A stretch of 25,762 nt of DNA from a virus: IMG/VR virus record IMGVR_UViG_3300042691_048701, positions 1 to 25,762 of that record. One strand, written 5' to 3'. The notes under the pieces are model-generated. The model was given only the letters and a program-made list of their open reading frames with translations, searched no databases and was not told the DNA's origin. The translations under genes were made by a program, and so were the position numbers. Positions 6,377 through 12,912 of this stretch are shown one piece after another; within the stretch, counting starts at the first letter, position 1, and each line of letters opens with the position of its first letter.

Positions 6377-7903
6377 ATGCAATTAATACAAGAGATACTA
6401 GGATTACTAGAGAAAAAGGAAGCTGTTAAAACTTTAATCTCAAATCGTGACTGGTTTGAGTTTGGAAGATTTCAGAGTAGCACCGTGAGTGGTTCTTCGT
6501 ATTTCCCTAGAATGACACCACATGTAATTAGATATGATGATTTAGTTGCATCAATTGTATCAAATATTCCGGTCAGTAGTATAACGCTAACTACTACAGG
6601 CACATCTGGTGCTGCAACATTAACTGGTACTGTATTAAATATTCCTCAATATCAAAATACTACATATACTGCAGGTACTGGGTTAACCTTAACCGGTACT
6701 GTATTTTCTCTTACAAATGTTTCCACTCAAAGCACTAGTGATTCTGCACTTTTAGGAAATGGTGGAGTTTTTGGTTCTGTTGAAGCTCTTACAGTTAACT
6801 CAACTGGACAAGTAACAGCTTATAATTATAGAACACATACCTTACCTACTATAGTGGCTGGCTCGGGTATAACAGTGACTCCCAATCTTACACCTACGAC
6901 ATCAACCATTACAATAAGTGCTACCGGAGGATCATCTGCAAATGCATGGTACAATATTGCTGTAGCTAATAGTTCTGCTGCTGGTGGTTCTAATACACTT
7001 GTACCAGATGCTGTTCAAGATACTTTAACCTTTGCCGGGGGAACCGGTATAGAAGTTTCTACTTTAGATACTGGCGGAACTCTTGATAGAGTTGTAATTA
7101 CAAATACAGGTGTGACAAGTTTTGGAGGCTCAACCGGTTCAATAACTTTGGGCTCAGGTCTTACTTTAAGTGGTGGTGCATTAAGTACTACCGGTGGAAG
7201 TGGAACTGTTACATCTATTCAACTTGTAATGCCAACTGGGTTTTCTGTATCAACACCAAATCCTATTACTACATCTGGCATATTTAACGTTACATTGAAT
7301 TTAAGCCCTGGTATTGTATCAGTTGTTGCTGGTGAATTAACTAATGCTGTAATTGGTACTGGTCTTAATTATAATGCGGGTACTAATACATTATCTAGCA
7401 CTATTGTAAGTTGTTTAGATAATAACTATGATACTTACAATATGGTTGTAGACAAAGGACCTGATGCAACTATGGTATCAAATGCAAATGGGGTATTAGG
7501 ATTTAAAGCTACGGTTGCAAATTTAGAATATAATTTAGTGCTTACATTAACTTATCAAGGTGCTAATGGTAATACTAATTATACGGAAACACATGTCAGT
7601 ATGCCTGTTCACTTTAGAAAATCATCTACAAGTGGAAGTAATGTTAGTGCTCCATTTACACATTTAGTACAATGGGATGATTATGTATTTATTCCCCATG
7701 AAGATAGCGGTCTTAGTGCAACAAGAACATACTCCTGGACTGTTAAAAATTTAGCTTTAAATGAAGCTATTTCAATATGGGTAGGTGGTGCACCTGCTTA
7801 TAATGGTAATGGCGATATAAAAGTTAAAAAGGCAAATTTGTCAATAACTGTAGCATCTTGTGAAGCATTCGGTACTAACATAGCACCAATAACTGTAGCA
7901 TAA
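6377..7903 (+). CDS. Large Ser/Thr/Gly-rich tail-fibre or head-fibre-like protein
   Basis: The 508-residue protein begins with a helical segment (about 1-22) similar to that of the protein at 4628, then a linker with aromatic residues. From about residue 65 to 340 it is low-complexity beta-repeat sequence dominated by Thr, Ser, Gly and Val. Recurrent units such as TAGTGLTLTGTVFSL, GSGITVTPNLT, TLGSGLTLSGGALS and IGTGLNYNAGTNTLS follow a G-x-G-[LI]-x-[VLY] pattern, typical of trimeric phage fibre shafts. From about 343 on the sequence is more complex (with VQWDDYVFIPHEDS and YSWTVKNLAL) and looks like a folded beta-sandwich head, a natural candidate for receptor binding. It is late-block, single-copy and followed by one basic protein. 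Adhesin function is inferred from composition and architecture. Confidence 0.8.
   Translation: MQLIQEILGLLEKKEAVKTLISNRDWFEFGRFQSSTVSGSSYFPRMTPHVIRYDDLVASIVSNIPVSSITLTTTGTSGAATLTGTVLNIPQYQNTTYTAGTGLTLTGTVFSLTNVSTQSTSDSALLGNGGVFGSVEALTVNSTGQVTAYNYRTHTLPTIVAGSGITVTPNLTPTTSTITISATGGSSANAWYNIAVANSSAAGGSNTLVPDAVQDTLTFAGGTGIEVSTLDTGGTLDRVVITNTGVTSFGGSTGSITLGSGLTLSGGALSTTGGSGTVTSIQLVMPTGFSVSTPNPITTSGIFNVTLNLSPGIVSVVAGELTNAVIGTGLNYNAGTNTLSSTIVSCLDNNYDTYNMVVDKGPDATMVSNANGVLGFKATVANLEYNLVLTLTYQGANGNTNYTETHVSMPVHFRKSSTSGSNVSAPFTHLVQWDDYVFIPHEDSGLSATRTYSWTVKNLALNEAISIWVGGAPAYNGNGDIKVKKANLSITVASCEAFGTNIAPITVA
6620..6705 (+). repeat. Internal near-identical repeat in the fibre gene
   Basis: The 17-nt element TTAACTGGTACTGTATT at 6620-6636 recurs as TTAACCGGTACTGTATT at 6689-6705 with one difference and the same reading frame, encoding LTGTV both times. 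The offset is 69 nt (23 codons). It is the clearest DNA-level trace of repeat duplication in the shaft-encoding part of this gene; other protein repeats have diverged further. Confidence 0.6.
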
Positions 7904-7904
7904 T

Positions 7905-8204
7905 ATGGAACCTAAACTTAAAAATGCAGGTGTTAGTGGTTATAATAAACCAAAAGCAACACCATCACATCCAACTAAATCTCACATTGTAGTTGCTAAG
8001 GAAGGTGAAAAGACTAAAACTATACGCTTTGGGCAACAGGGTGTCAAAACTAATCAAACTGTTGGCCAGAGAGAGGCATTTAAGTCAAGGCATGCTAAGA
8101 ATATTTCAAAAGGTAGAATGAGTGCTGCATATTGGGCTGATAAAGTAAAATGGGCTCCTAGTAAAACAGCATCTCCAAGTAAAAAATGGAAAAAAGGTAG
8201 CTGA
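7905..8204 (+). CDS. Lys-rich phage protein with IRFGQQGV motif (DUF6321-like)
   Basis: The 99-residue basic protein carries GVSGYNKPKATPSHPTKSHI (residues 9-28), then KTIRFGQQGVKT (about 38-49) and FKSRHAKNISKGRMSAAYWA (about 59-78). The order 'GYNKPK-TP-KSH-VAKEG-IRFGQQG-FK-RHAKNI-K-SAAYWADKVKW' is one I strongly recognise from short conserved proteins of marine and Bacteroidota phages. I believe it corresponds to DUF6321, but the number is from memory. Function is unknown. It closes the plus-strand block; its TGA at 8202-8204 directly abuts the stop of the opposing gene. Confidence 0.8.
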   Translation: MEPKLKNAGVSGYNKPKATPSHPTKSHIVVAKEGEKTKTIRFGQQGVKTNQTVGQREAFKSRHAKNISKGRMSAAYWADKVKWAPSKTASPSKKWKKGS

Positions 8205-8543
8205 TTATTTCAAAATCTCCAAAATATAAATGGAGTTGTTTGTCTTAAATCTAATTTTATCTTTTGTAACGTAAAACAACTCTGTGATTGGCGTTGTAAG
8301 CCATGTGAATGCTATTCCTGGGTCTAACAATAGAGATCTACCTACTGCAGGTTCCGTATAAAAAACAGAATCTTTTCTTTGGTTTAAACTAACCCACTTA
8401 ATCTTATATCCTACTTTAGTTAAGCCGTCAGATTCTCGTGTAAGTTTGTACTTAAGTTTTTTGGGTTTTTGTAAATTATGTCTATCCTGCTCTAAAGCGC
8501 CGGCTATTTTTGGATTTGATCTTGATTTTTTTTCTATTGTCAT
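8205..8543 (-). CDS. Hypothetical protein (112 aa), last gene of the long minus-strand block
   Basis: The product has a basic, polar N-terminal third (MTIEKKSRSNPKIAGALEQD onward) and a C-terminal half with alternating hydrophobic residues suggestive of a small beta fold (about residues 60-112). I recognise no domain. It lies downstream of a GC-rich hairpin (8558-8607) that separates it from the rest of the minus-strand block, so it may be expressed only by read-through or from its own weak signal. Its stop abuts that of the convergent plus-strand gene with no spacer, so late plus-strand transcripts that fail to stop would be antisense to it. Confidence 0.6.
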   Translation of the reverse strand: MTIEKKSRSNPKIAGALEQDRHNLQKPKKLKYKLTRESDGLTKVGYKIKWVSLNQRKDSVFYTEPAVGRSLLLDPGIAFTWLTTPITELFYVTKDKIRFKTNNSIYILEILK

Positions 8544-8557
8544 AACTATTAAAGTTT

Positions 8558-8607
8558 AAGAGAGCCCGGGTAGAAACTAAAAAACTACCCGGGGTTGGTT
8601 CTCTCTT
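8558..8607. terminator. GC-rich hairpin, putative (bidirectional) terminator or mRNA-end element
   Basis: The arms CCCGGGTAG (8565-8573) and CTACCCGGG (8585-8593) are perfectly complementary around an 11-nt A-rich loop. A second pair, AAGAGAG (8558-8564) with CTCTCTT (8601-8607), extends the stem after a 7-nt bulge (8594-8600). This is by far the most GC-rich structure in the window. On the minus strand it begins 2 nt after the stop of the 24-aa peptide gene. The distal side (CTCTCTTAAACTTT) has only a broken U tract; the plus-strand side (CTCTCTTTATT) is slightly better. It sits where transcription from the two convergent blocks would meet. Confidence 0.6.
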
Positions 8608-8609
8608 TA

Positions 8610-8684
8610 TTAAAACTTAGGTTTTCTAATTACGTTTATAATTATAAATAAACCTATAAGTAGAATTATTACAGCTTTGACCAT
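8610..8684 (-). CDS. 24-residue single-pass membrane peptide
   Basis: ATG at 8684-8682 shares one base with the TAA of the preceding DUF932 gene (TAATG) and opens 24 codons ending at TAA 8612-8610. The peptide MVKAVIILLIGLFIIINVIR plus KPKF is a complete transmembrane helix (about residues 3-19) with a basic C-terminus. The one-base coupling, used repeatedly by genuine neighbouring genes, and the fully hydrophobic core argue for a real microprotein, although short AT-rich DNA readily encodes hydrophobic peptides by chance. Function is unknown. Confidence 0.5.
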   Translation of the reverse strand: MVKAVIILLIGLFIIINVIRKPKF

Positions 8685-9538
8685 TAAAGTTCAAAAGAAG
8701 GATTTTCAATAATGGCATCTATATTAACACTAACGCTATTGGATTCAAGATCTACATTGTTTACATCTATAACGTTATAGGTGTCTTTAGTATTTATATT
8801 AGTATTACTTAGTAATTCTGTTGTAATAAATTTATGAAACTCTTTACTATTATATAACCAGCTTCTAGGGTGTGTTTTCTTTAAAGCCAAAGTAACATGA
8901 TTATATAAGGCCCAGGCATTATCATTACTTACATTATAGTTGAATGAGCTTTTTTTCATTTCATCTTTAATCATTGATAATTGACTGGGCTCTAAAATAT
9001 CTTTTTCGTAGTAAAGTCTGCCAATAAGTTCTGCTTGTTCTCTTTTTGAGAGTGTAATTTTTTTCAGTTCATTTTTATCATTTACAATATTTTTAAATGT
9101 ATTTACAGAACCTAAAATTTGACTTTCAATTTGAGATATAATTTCTAAATCTGCAGTGCCGGTATGTTTTCTAGCAAAGTTTATTTCTCCACCAACAATA
9201 TTGCTAGATGATAAAAAAACATATGCTCCAACTGAGCACTGAAATCTAATAGATTTATCATAGGAATTTGTCCAAGCAAACATTATACCGATATCCGGAT
9301 CTTGGTCACTACTATTATAATTTAAAGGTGCTAGATGATAAATACCTTGGGCAACATTACCACCTTGATTACATATATAAGTTTCTTTTTTAATTGTGTA
9401 GTTAGAACTGTTTAAGTTTTCTATTACATTATCAATGACAAATTTATGTGGTATAACTGTGTATGATTCGGCATGCTTTGGAAGACTTGCATTTTCTAAA
9501 TAAATTTTAGAAACCTCCCTTGATTTTTGGTATCCCAT
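8684..9538 (-). CDS. DUF932-family protein
   Basis: The 284-residue protein has the marks of the DUF932 (phage/plasmid-like) family: an N-terminal region leading to the sequence FQCSVGAYVFLSSSNIVGGE (about 98-117, followed by INFARKHTG), a charged helical middle, and the C-terminal signature NAWALYNHVTLALKKTHPRS (about 207-226). The family is widespread in phages and plasmids and has no established biochemical role; an involvement in DNA replication or recombination has been suggested from gene neighbourhoods. Here it is in the early-type block downstream of the SPL-like radical SAM gene and coupled to a 24-aa membrane peptide gene. Confidence 0.8.
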   Translation of the reverse strand: MGYQKSREVSKIYLENASLPKHAESYTVIPHKFVIDNVIENLNSSNYTIKKETYICNQGGNVAQGIYHLAPLNYNSSDQDPDIGIMFAWTNSYDKSIRFQCSVGAYVFLSSSNIVGGEINFARKHTGTADLEIISQIESQILGSVNTFKNIVNDKNELKKITLSKREQAELIGRLYYEKDILEPSQLSMIKDEMKKSSFNYNVSNDNAWALYNHVTLALKKTHPRSWLYNSKEFHKFITTELLSNTNINTKDTYNVIDVNNVDLESNSVSVNIDAIIENPSFEL

Positions 9539-9583
9539 TTTTAAATTTTTATAAAGTTAACTAATAATACTGAAATAAACAAA

Positions 9584-10414
9584 TTAAAATATATATCTAA
9601 TTGTTTTTGGATCAAAGTATTTAGAATATATACTTACAAACTTGTTTAAAAGTTTATACTTATAGCTCAAAGGATATCTCATTATACCCTGTTTGTTTTT
9701 TACTTCTGAGCTATATTTCATTAATTCCTGAGCTTGATTGTCAGACCGGCTCATTTGATTTTTATGATTTGTTAAAGCAATTACCTCACATTTATTTTCT
9801 CCGGCGTTTAATTTAACTTCCTTAAATAAATTATCATAATGATTTTCCCAACCAGGATAAAAAATTACAGGACTATAGTTACAGTGCACTTCCCAACCTA
9901 AATTTTTAAGTCTGTTAATATCAAAAATTCTTTCAGATATTTTTTGCATCTTGGGCTCTAATACAGCAGAATAAATTTGAGGCATTAAACTAACTCTTAC
10001 TCTAGGTTTTTTATTAAAATGATTTACATCAATATTTAATAAAGACGGATACTTTGTTGCCATTGTACTATTTAATCTAGGATGGTCATCATATCTTTTA
10101 AGATATTTAATTAAAGGTTCAGGCATATGTTTTTGCATTAAAACAAGATCTGTATTACATGCTATATCAACCATAGTGTAAACTGGATCTTGTTGATCCG
10201 GGATTTTAGTAAAACTTTTTTCCCATTCTATTACTGAGTTAAATATATCATCAACATTTTTATTTACAAAAACATTATTGTTATATCTAGACATGTAGCA
10301 ATAACTATTAACACAACCTCCAAAACAACCGTAAATTATATTTGGTGCAATACAATTAGCACTATTATTATTATCTTTAGTTACAAGTGTTTTAGTATTT
10401 TGAACTTTAATCAT
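9584..10414 (-). CDS. Spore-photoproduct-lyase-like radical SAM protein with atypical Cys spacing
   Basis: The 276-residue protein has an N-terminal cysteine cluster IYGCFGGCVNSYCYM with Cys30, Cys34 and Cys39, i.e. C-x3-C-x4-C followed by Tyr. Radical SAM enzymes of the SPL type use C-x3-C-x2-C-Y to bind the 4Fe-4S cluster, so two residues are inserted. Other features agree with the SPL-like group: VDIACNTDLVLM (about 83-94), PRVRVSLMPQIYS (about 138-150), a GWEVHCNYSPVI strand, and an IRYIF C-terminus. A role in DNA lesion repair or base chemistry can be inferred, and it lies among DNA metabolism genes, but substrate and even cluster binding are unproven. Confidence 0.65.
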   Translation of the reverse strand: MIKVQNTKTLVTKDNNNSANCIAPNIIYGCFGGCVNSYCYMSRYNNNVFVNKNVDDIFNSVIEWEKSFTKIPDQQDPVYTMVDIACNTDLVLMQKHMPEPLIKYLKRYDDHPRLNSTMATKYPSLLNIDVNHFNKKPRVRVSLMPQIYSAVLEPKMQKISERIFDINRLKNLGWEVHCNYSPVIFYPGWENHYDNLFKEVKLNAGENKCEVIALTNHKNQMSRSDNQAQELMKYSSEVKNKQGIMRYPLSYKYKLLNKFVSIYSKYFDPKTIRYIF

Positions 10415-10427
10415 TTATAGATTGTTC

Positions 10428-10793
10428 TTAAAGTATTTCAGATTGTATTTGATTACGCCAATTACAAGGCTCTGGAGATTTTATTGCTAATTCAGCTAAC
10501 TTTTTATCGTTTGTTACTGATAGTATAGACACATAGCAATTTTCTCTTTGTGTCATTAAAAGATTTTCAACTTCTTTTTCTGTATAAATTTTGTTTTCAC
10601 AGGGTTTGGGCCGGTTGTCGTTGATGTAACCATTTGAATTCTCAAAGTAGATTTCATTGCCTTCGGTATCCCGTTCAAACTTTGCCCAATCTCCATCTGA
10701 ATCCTCTAAGTAGATTAGTCTACCATTTTTATCTTTAATTACCAAAGTTCCATTTACTTCAAAATCCCATTTGATTTGTTGTGCGATTGTCAT
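10428..10793 (-). CDS. Phage protein with tandem 21-residue IYxExSxG repeats
   Basis: The 121-residue protein has two in-register repeats of exactly 21 residues. Residues 21-41 contain GRLIYLEDSDGDWAKFER and residues 42-62 contain GNEIYFENSNGYINDNRP; both follow D-x-x-G-x-x-I-Y-x-E-x-S-x-G. The pattern resembles RHS/toxin-type strand-turn repeats and a short phage/plasmid protein family with E-x-S-x-G-x-W units that I know only by pattern. A helical C-terminal region (about 70-121, with two Cys) follows. The start overlaps the preceding gene's stop by 4 nt, so it is translationally coupled. Function is unknown. Confidence 0.6.
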   Translation of the reverse strand: MTIAQQIKWDFEVNGTLVIKDKNGRLIYLEDSDGDWAKFERDTEGNEIYFENSNGYINDNRPKPCENKIYTEKEVENLLMTQRENCYVSILSVTNDKKLAELAIKSPEPCNWRNQIQSEIL

Positions 10794-11452
10794 ACTTTCA
10801 TTTTTTTATTTTGTAATTCTTTTAAATAATCTATATAATCATCCAAATCCATTATTGTATTAAAAGTAGGCTCAATTGCTTTGATTTGTTTAATAGTATC
10901 TATTTCTTTACCAGATCTGTAATAATGAGTCTCAATAGCATCTGCTAAGTCTTGAATGTATTTTGGTGCAGCAACTGAGATTCTTAAATCATACCAAGAC
11001 CATTTTGTTTTATAATCTGTGAATGTAATTCCTTTAGTTAGTTTTCTATGTAAGTTGTGTAGTGCCCTATTACGAACTCTTACAATAGAATTATCGTTAC
11101 CAAATACTTGAAGGAATCTAAGAAACCAACGTGGGCACCACCAAGGTTTTGCCTCATAATCCATAGCTAAAACCAATGGAACCATAACTTTATGATAGTT
11201 ATTGTAATCAGGCACAGAACCTAAATAACCATACTTTTCAGAAAATCTTCTAGGAAAGAAAATATAACGGATATCATCCCACTCTACATCACGAGTATGA
11301 ATTATACCTTTCTTTCTACCCTTCCAAAATAGGAGAGATTGTCCAAAGTCTTTGACTTTATCAATAAACGGACGATTGTCCTTAACATAAAATTTACTTT
11401 TTTTCATATCAAAGGGGTCTGAATCATATAAGTCAGGATTAATTTGTGTCAT
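10790..11452 (-). CDS. Conserved phage-type hypothetical protein (WWCPRWFLRFL)
   Basis: The 220-residue protein has a polar N-terminus, a basic stretch with RKKGIIHTRDVEWDD (about 46-60), an aromatic-rich block KPWWCPRWFLRFLQVFGNDN (about 102-121), then VRVRNRALHNLHRKLTKG and a YDLRIS segment, and ends in charged helices. The distinctive middle looks like one I have seen in other Bacteroidota phages next to dNMP kinase and polymerase genes, without assigned function. The aromatic block could be membrane-peripheral rather than a TM helix because it is interrupted by Arg and Pro. Its start overlaps the upstream dNMP kinase gene by 14 nt. Confidence 0.6.
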   Translation of the reverse strand: MTQINPDLYDSDPFDMKKSKFYVKDNRPFIDKVKDFGQSLLFWKGRKKGIIHTRDVEWDDIRYIFFPRRFSEKYGYLGSVPDYNNYHKVMVPLVLAMDYEAKPWWCPRWFLRFLQVFGNDNSIVRVRNRALHNLHRKLTKGITFTDYKTKWSWYDLRISVAAPKYIQDLADAIETHYYRSGKEIDTIKQIKAIEPTFNTIMDLDDYIDYLKELQNKKMKV

Positions 11453-12092
11453 TATTATTTAAAATTTCAAGTAAAGATTTAATTTTAGATTTTAATTTTT
11501 TTAAATCACCGTCATTTTCAATAACATAATCAAAGTCATATCCATCTAAAGCTGTTTCACTTGGATGATCATTAATAACTTTAACTATATGCTTGCTATG
11601 ACTAGGGCGGTTAACCCTAATCACAATACCACCTTTTTCTTTGATTGCTTTAAACTCATTTGGAAATCTAACATCTGTAATAATCCAATACTGATCTTTT
11701 GTATAATCTGAAAAGAGAGCATTTACCCAAACATTTTCATGAAGACCATTTCGCATAGCTTCTGTTCCAAGTTTTTGTAATAAATCTCTTACAGACATCA
11801 TCTCAATAACTGTAATATCTTTAAAAGGTTCAATTGCACTGAGGGGATTTTGTTTATTAGGCTTACCCCATTCAGATCCAAGAATTGTTTTTTTAAATTC
11901 TTGATCTTCAAACTTTTCTATGGGAATTCCAGTAAGTAAACTAGCAACTGCTTTTAATTTACCGGCAAATTTCATATTTTGCCAAACCTTACCATTAGGT
12001 AATGTATAAGTTTCTTTAATGATATTATAAATAGTGTCTTTACCAGAACCTATTTTGCCGCTAATCCCTATTAATTTTAACTTGTTTTTCAT
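11439..12092 (-). CDS. Deoxynucleoside monophosphate kinase (P-loop)
   Basis: The enzyme phosphorylates dNMPs to dNDPs and so feeds dNTP synthesis with NrdAB and recycles nucleotides from degraded host DNA. The 217-residue protein begins at the P-loop: GKIGSGKDT at residues 12-20. Further marks of the T4 gp1-like dNMP kinase group are MKFAGKLKAVASLLTG (about 40-55), a SVRDLLQKLGTEAMRN block (100-115) followed by ENVWVNAL, and a TDVRFPNE strand-loop (139-146). The start cannot move downstream without losing the P-loop, so the 32-nt overlap with the upstream gene is real. Specificity (which dNMPs) cannot be read from the sequence. Confidence 0.85.
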   Translation of the reverse strand: MKNKLKLIGISGKIGSGKDTIYNIIKETYTLPNGKVWQNMKFAGKLKAVASLLTGIPIEKFEDQEFKKTILGSEWGKPNKQNPLSAIEPFKDITVIEMMSVRDLLQKLGTEAMRNGLHENVWVNALFSDYTKDQYWIITDVRFPNEFKAIKEKGGIVIRVNRPSHSKHIVKVINDHPSETALDGYDFDYVIENDGDLKKLKSKIKSLLEILNNNDTN

Positions 12093-12384
12093 TGTTTATA
12101 ACCGTTTTAATTTCAGTTAAAATTTTATCCATTTGTTCTGAAATTAGTTTATTTACTTTATTTGTGCTTCCAGGCACATAACACTCACTCAAAACTCGAT
12201 ATGTTGATTTTAATTCATTTAATTTTGCTTCATGTTCAGGAGTTTTTTTTTCTTCTGTATGATTTTTATGCTTAATTTCTATAGCGTCATCTAAAGAAAA
12301 ATCCATTCCTTTTTCATGCAGCTTTGCAAAAACATCTTGAATAGTTGCTACAGTTGTCAAGTCGTCAATATAAATATTACTCAT
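12061..12384 (-). CDS. Hypothetical protein (107 aa)
   Basis: I place the start at ATG 12384 (MSNIYIDDLTTVATIQDVFA), which leaves a 23-nt gap after the upstream stop. In-frame ATGs at 12444 and 12468 would give 127 or 135 residues but overlap the upstream zinc-ribbon gene by 38 or 62 nt. Because this gene itself overlaps the dNMP kinase start by 32 nt, a longer start cannot be excluded. The product is acidic/charged and mostly helical, with a Lys/Glu-rich segment (EIKHKNHTEEKKTPEHEAK) and a helical C-terminus. No domain is recognised. Its place between nucleotide-metabolism genes is the only hint of function. Confidence 0.55.
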   Translation of the reverse strand: MSNIYIDDLTTVATIQDVFAKLHEKGMDFSLDDAIEIKHKNHTEEKKTPEHEAKLNELKSTYRVLSECYVPGSTNKVNKLISEQMDKILTEIKTVINNEKQVKINRD

Positions 12385-12406
12385 TACAAGAGCTGTTTTT
12401 ACAAAC

Positions 12407-12817
12407 TCAGGTTTCAGGGTCCTTAATGGATATGTTGTTTTCATGTCTGTATTGAAGTTCTTTATCAATAAGTTTTAAGTGCCATTCATCACCACCATAT
12501 GCCAAAACAGATTTAAGATGTTCATCAGTCATTTCAGCAAGTGTTAACCAGGTAAGTGGTTCTTTGCCATTCTTACCTCTTGAGCCACGTGTAGCATACA
12601 GCCTTACCTTTTCAAAAGGTTCATCTGCATATACTACAAAGAGCTTAATTAATTTTAAGTCTAAAGCGCCGTAGCGCAAATACGTTGTACCACCATCAAT
12701 ACTTGCCATGTTACTACAACCACAAGTTTTGTAATCATGACGATGATAACTAACAATGGTTGTAGAACATATTGAGCAAGTAAGTGAATTATATACAATT
12801 TGTCTATTCTCAATCAT
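12407..12817 (-). CDS. Putative zinc-ribbon protein
   Basis: The 136-residue protein carries a plausible zinc site near the N-terminus: Cys14 and Cys17 (CSIC), His25 and His27 (YHRHD), Cys32 and Cys34 (CGC). It is followed by a Gly-rich turn and strand (IDGGTTYLRYG, 40-50). The order C-x2-C...H-D-x-K-x-C-x-C...DGG-x-x-YLR is a pattern I recall from small phage proteins. The C-terminal half has GSRGKNGKEPLTWLTLAEMT and a helical end. Binding to nucleic acid or to a protein partner is likely but unproven. The gene is coupled by one base (TAATG) to the 31-aa membrane peptide gene upstream. Confidence 0.65.
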   Translation of the reverse strand: MIENRQIVYNSLTCSICSTTIVSYHRHDYKTCGCSNMASIDGGTTYLRYGALDLKLIKLFVVYADEPFEKVRLYATRGSRGKNGKEPLTWLTLAEMTDEHLKSVLAYGGDEWHLKLIDKELQYRHENNISIKDPET

Positions 12818-12912
12818 TAAATTGATACTAGAAAAGATAAAGAAAACATTACAAGCAAATAAATTATTAAATAAATAGCCTGTTTAAGATCATGTTTTAA
12901 AAAATCATTCAT
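12817..12912 (-). CDS. 31-residue single-pass membrane peptide
   Basis: ATG at 12912-12910 shares one base with the MazG stop, and its own TAA at 12819-12817 shares one base with the ATG of the zinc-ribbon gene, so the 31 codons fit exactly between two genes with TAATG junctions at both ends. The peptide has a short charged N-terminus (MNDFLKHDLKQ) and a hydrophobic helix (residues about 12-31, AIYLIIYLLVMFSLSFLVSI). The exact double coupling is strong evidence that it is translated. Function is unknown. Confidence 0.7.
   Translation of the reverse strand: MNDFLKHDLKQAIYLIIYLLVMFSLSFLVSI

Noticed and set aside
12385-12468. Longer N-terminus for the hypothetical protein at 12061-12384
   Set aside because: It would overlap the zinc-ribbon gene by 38-62 nt, more than other junctions here except one; not excluded, but the shorter start is preferred.
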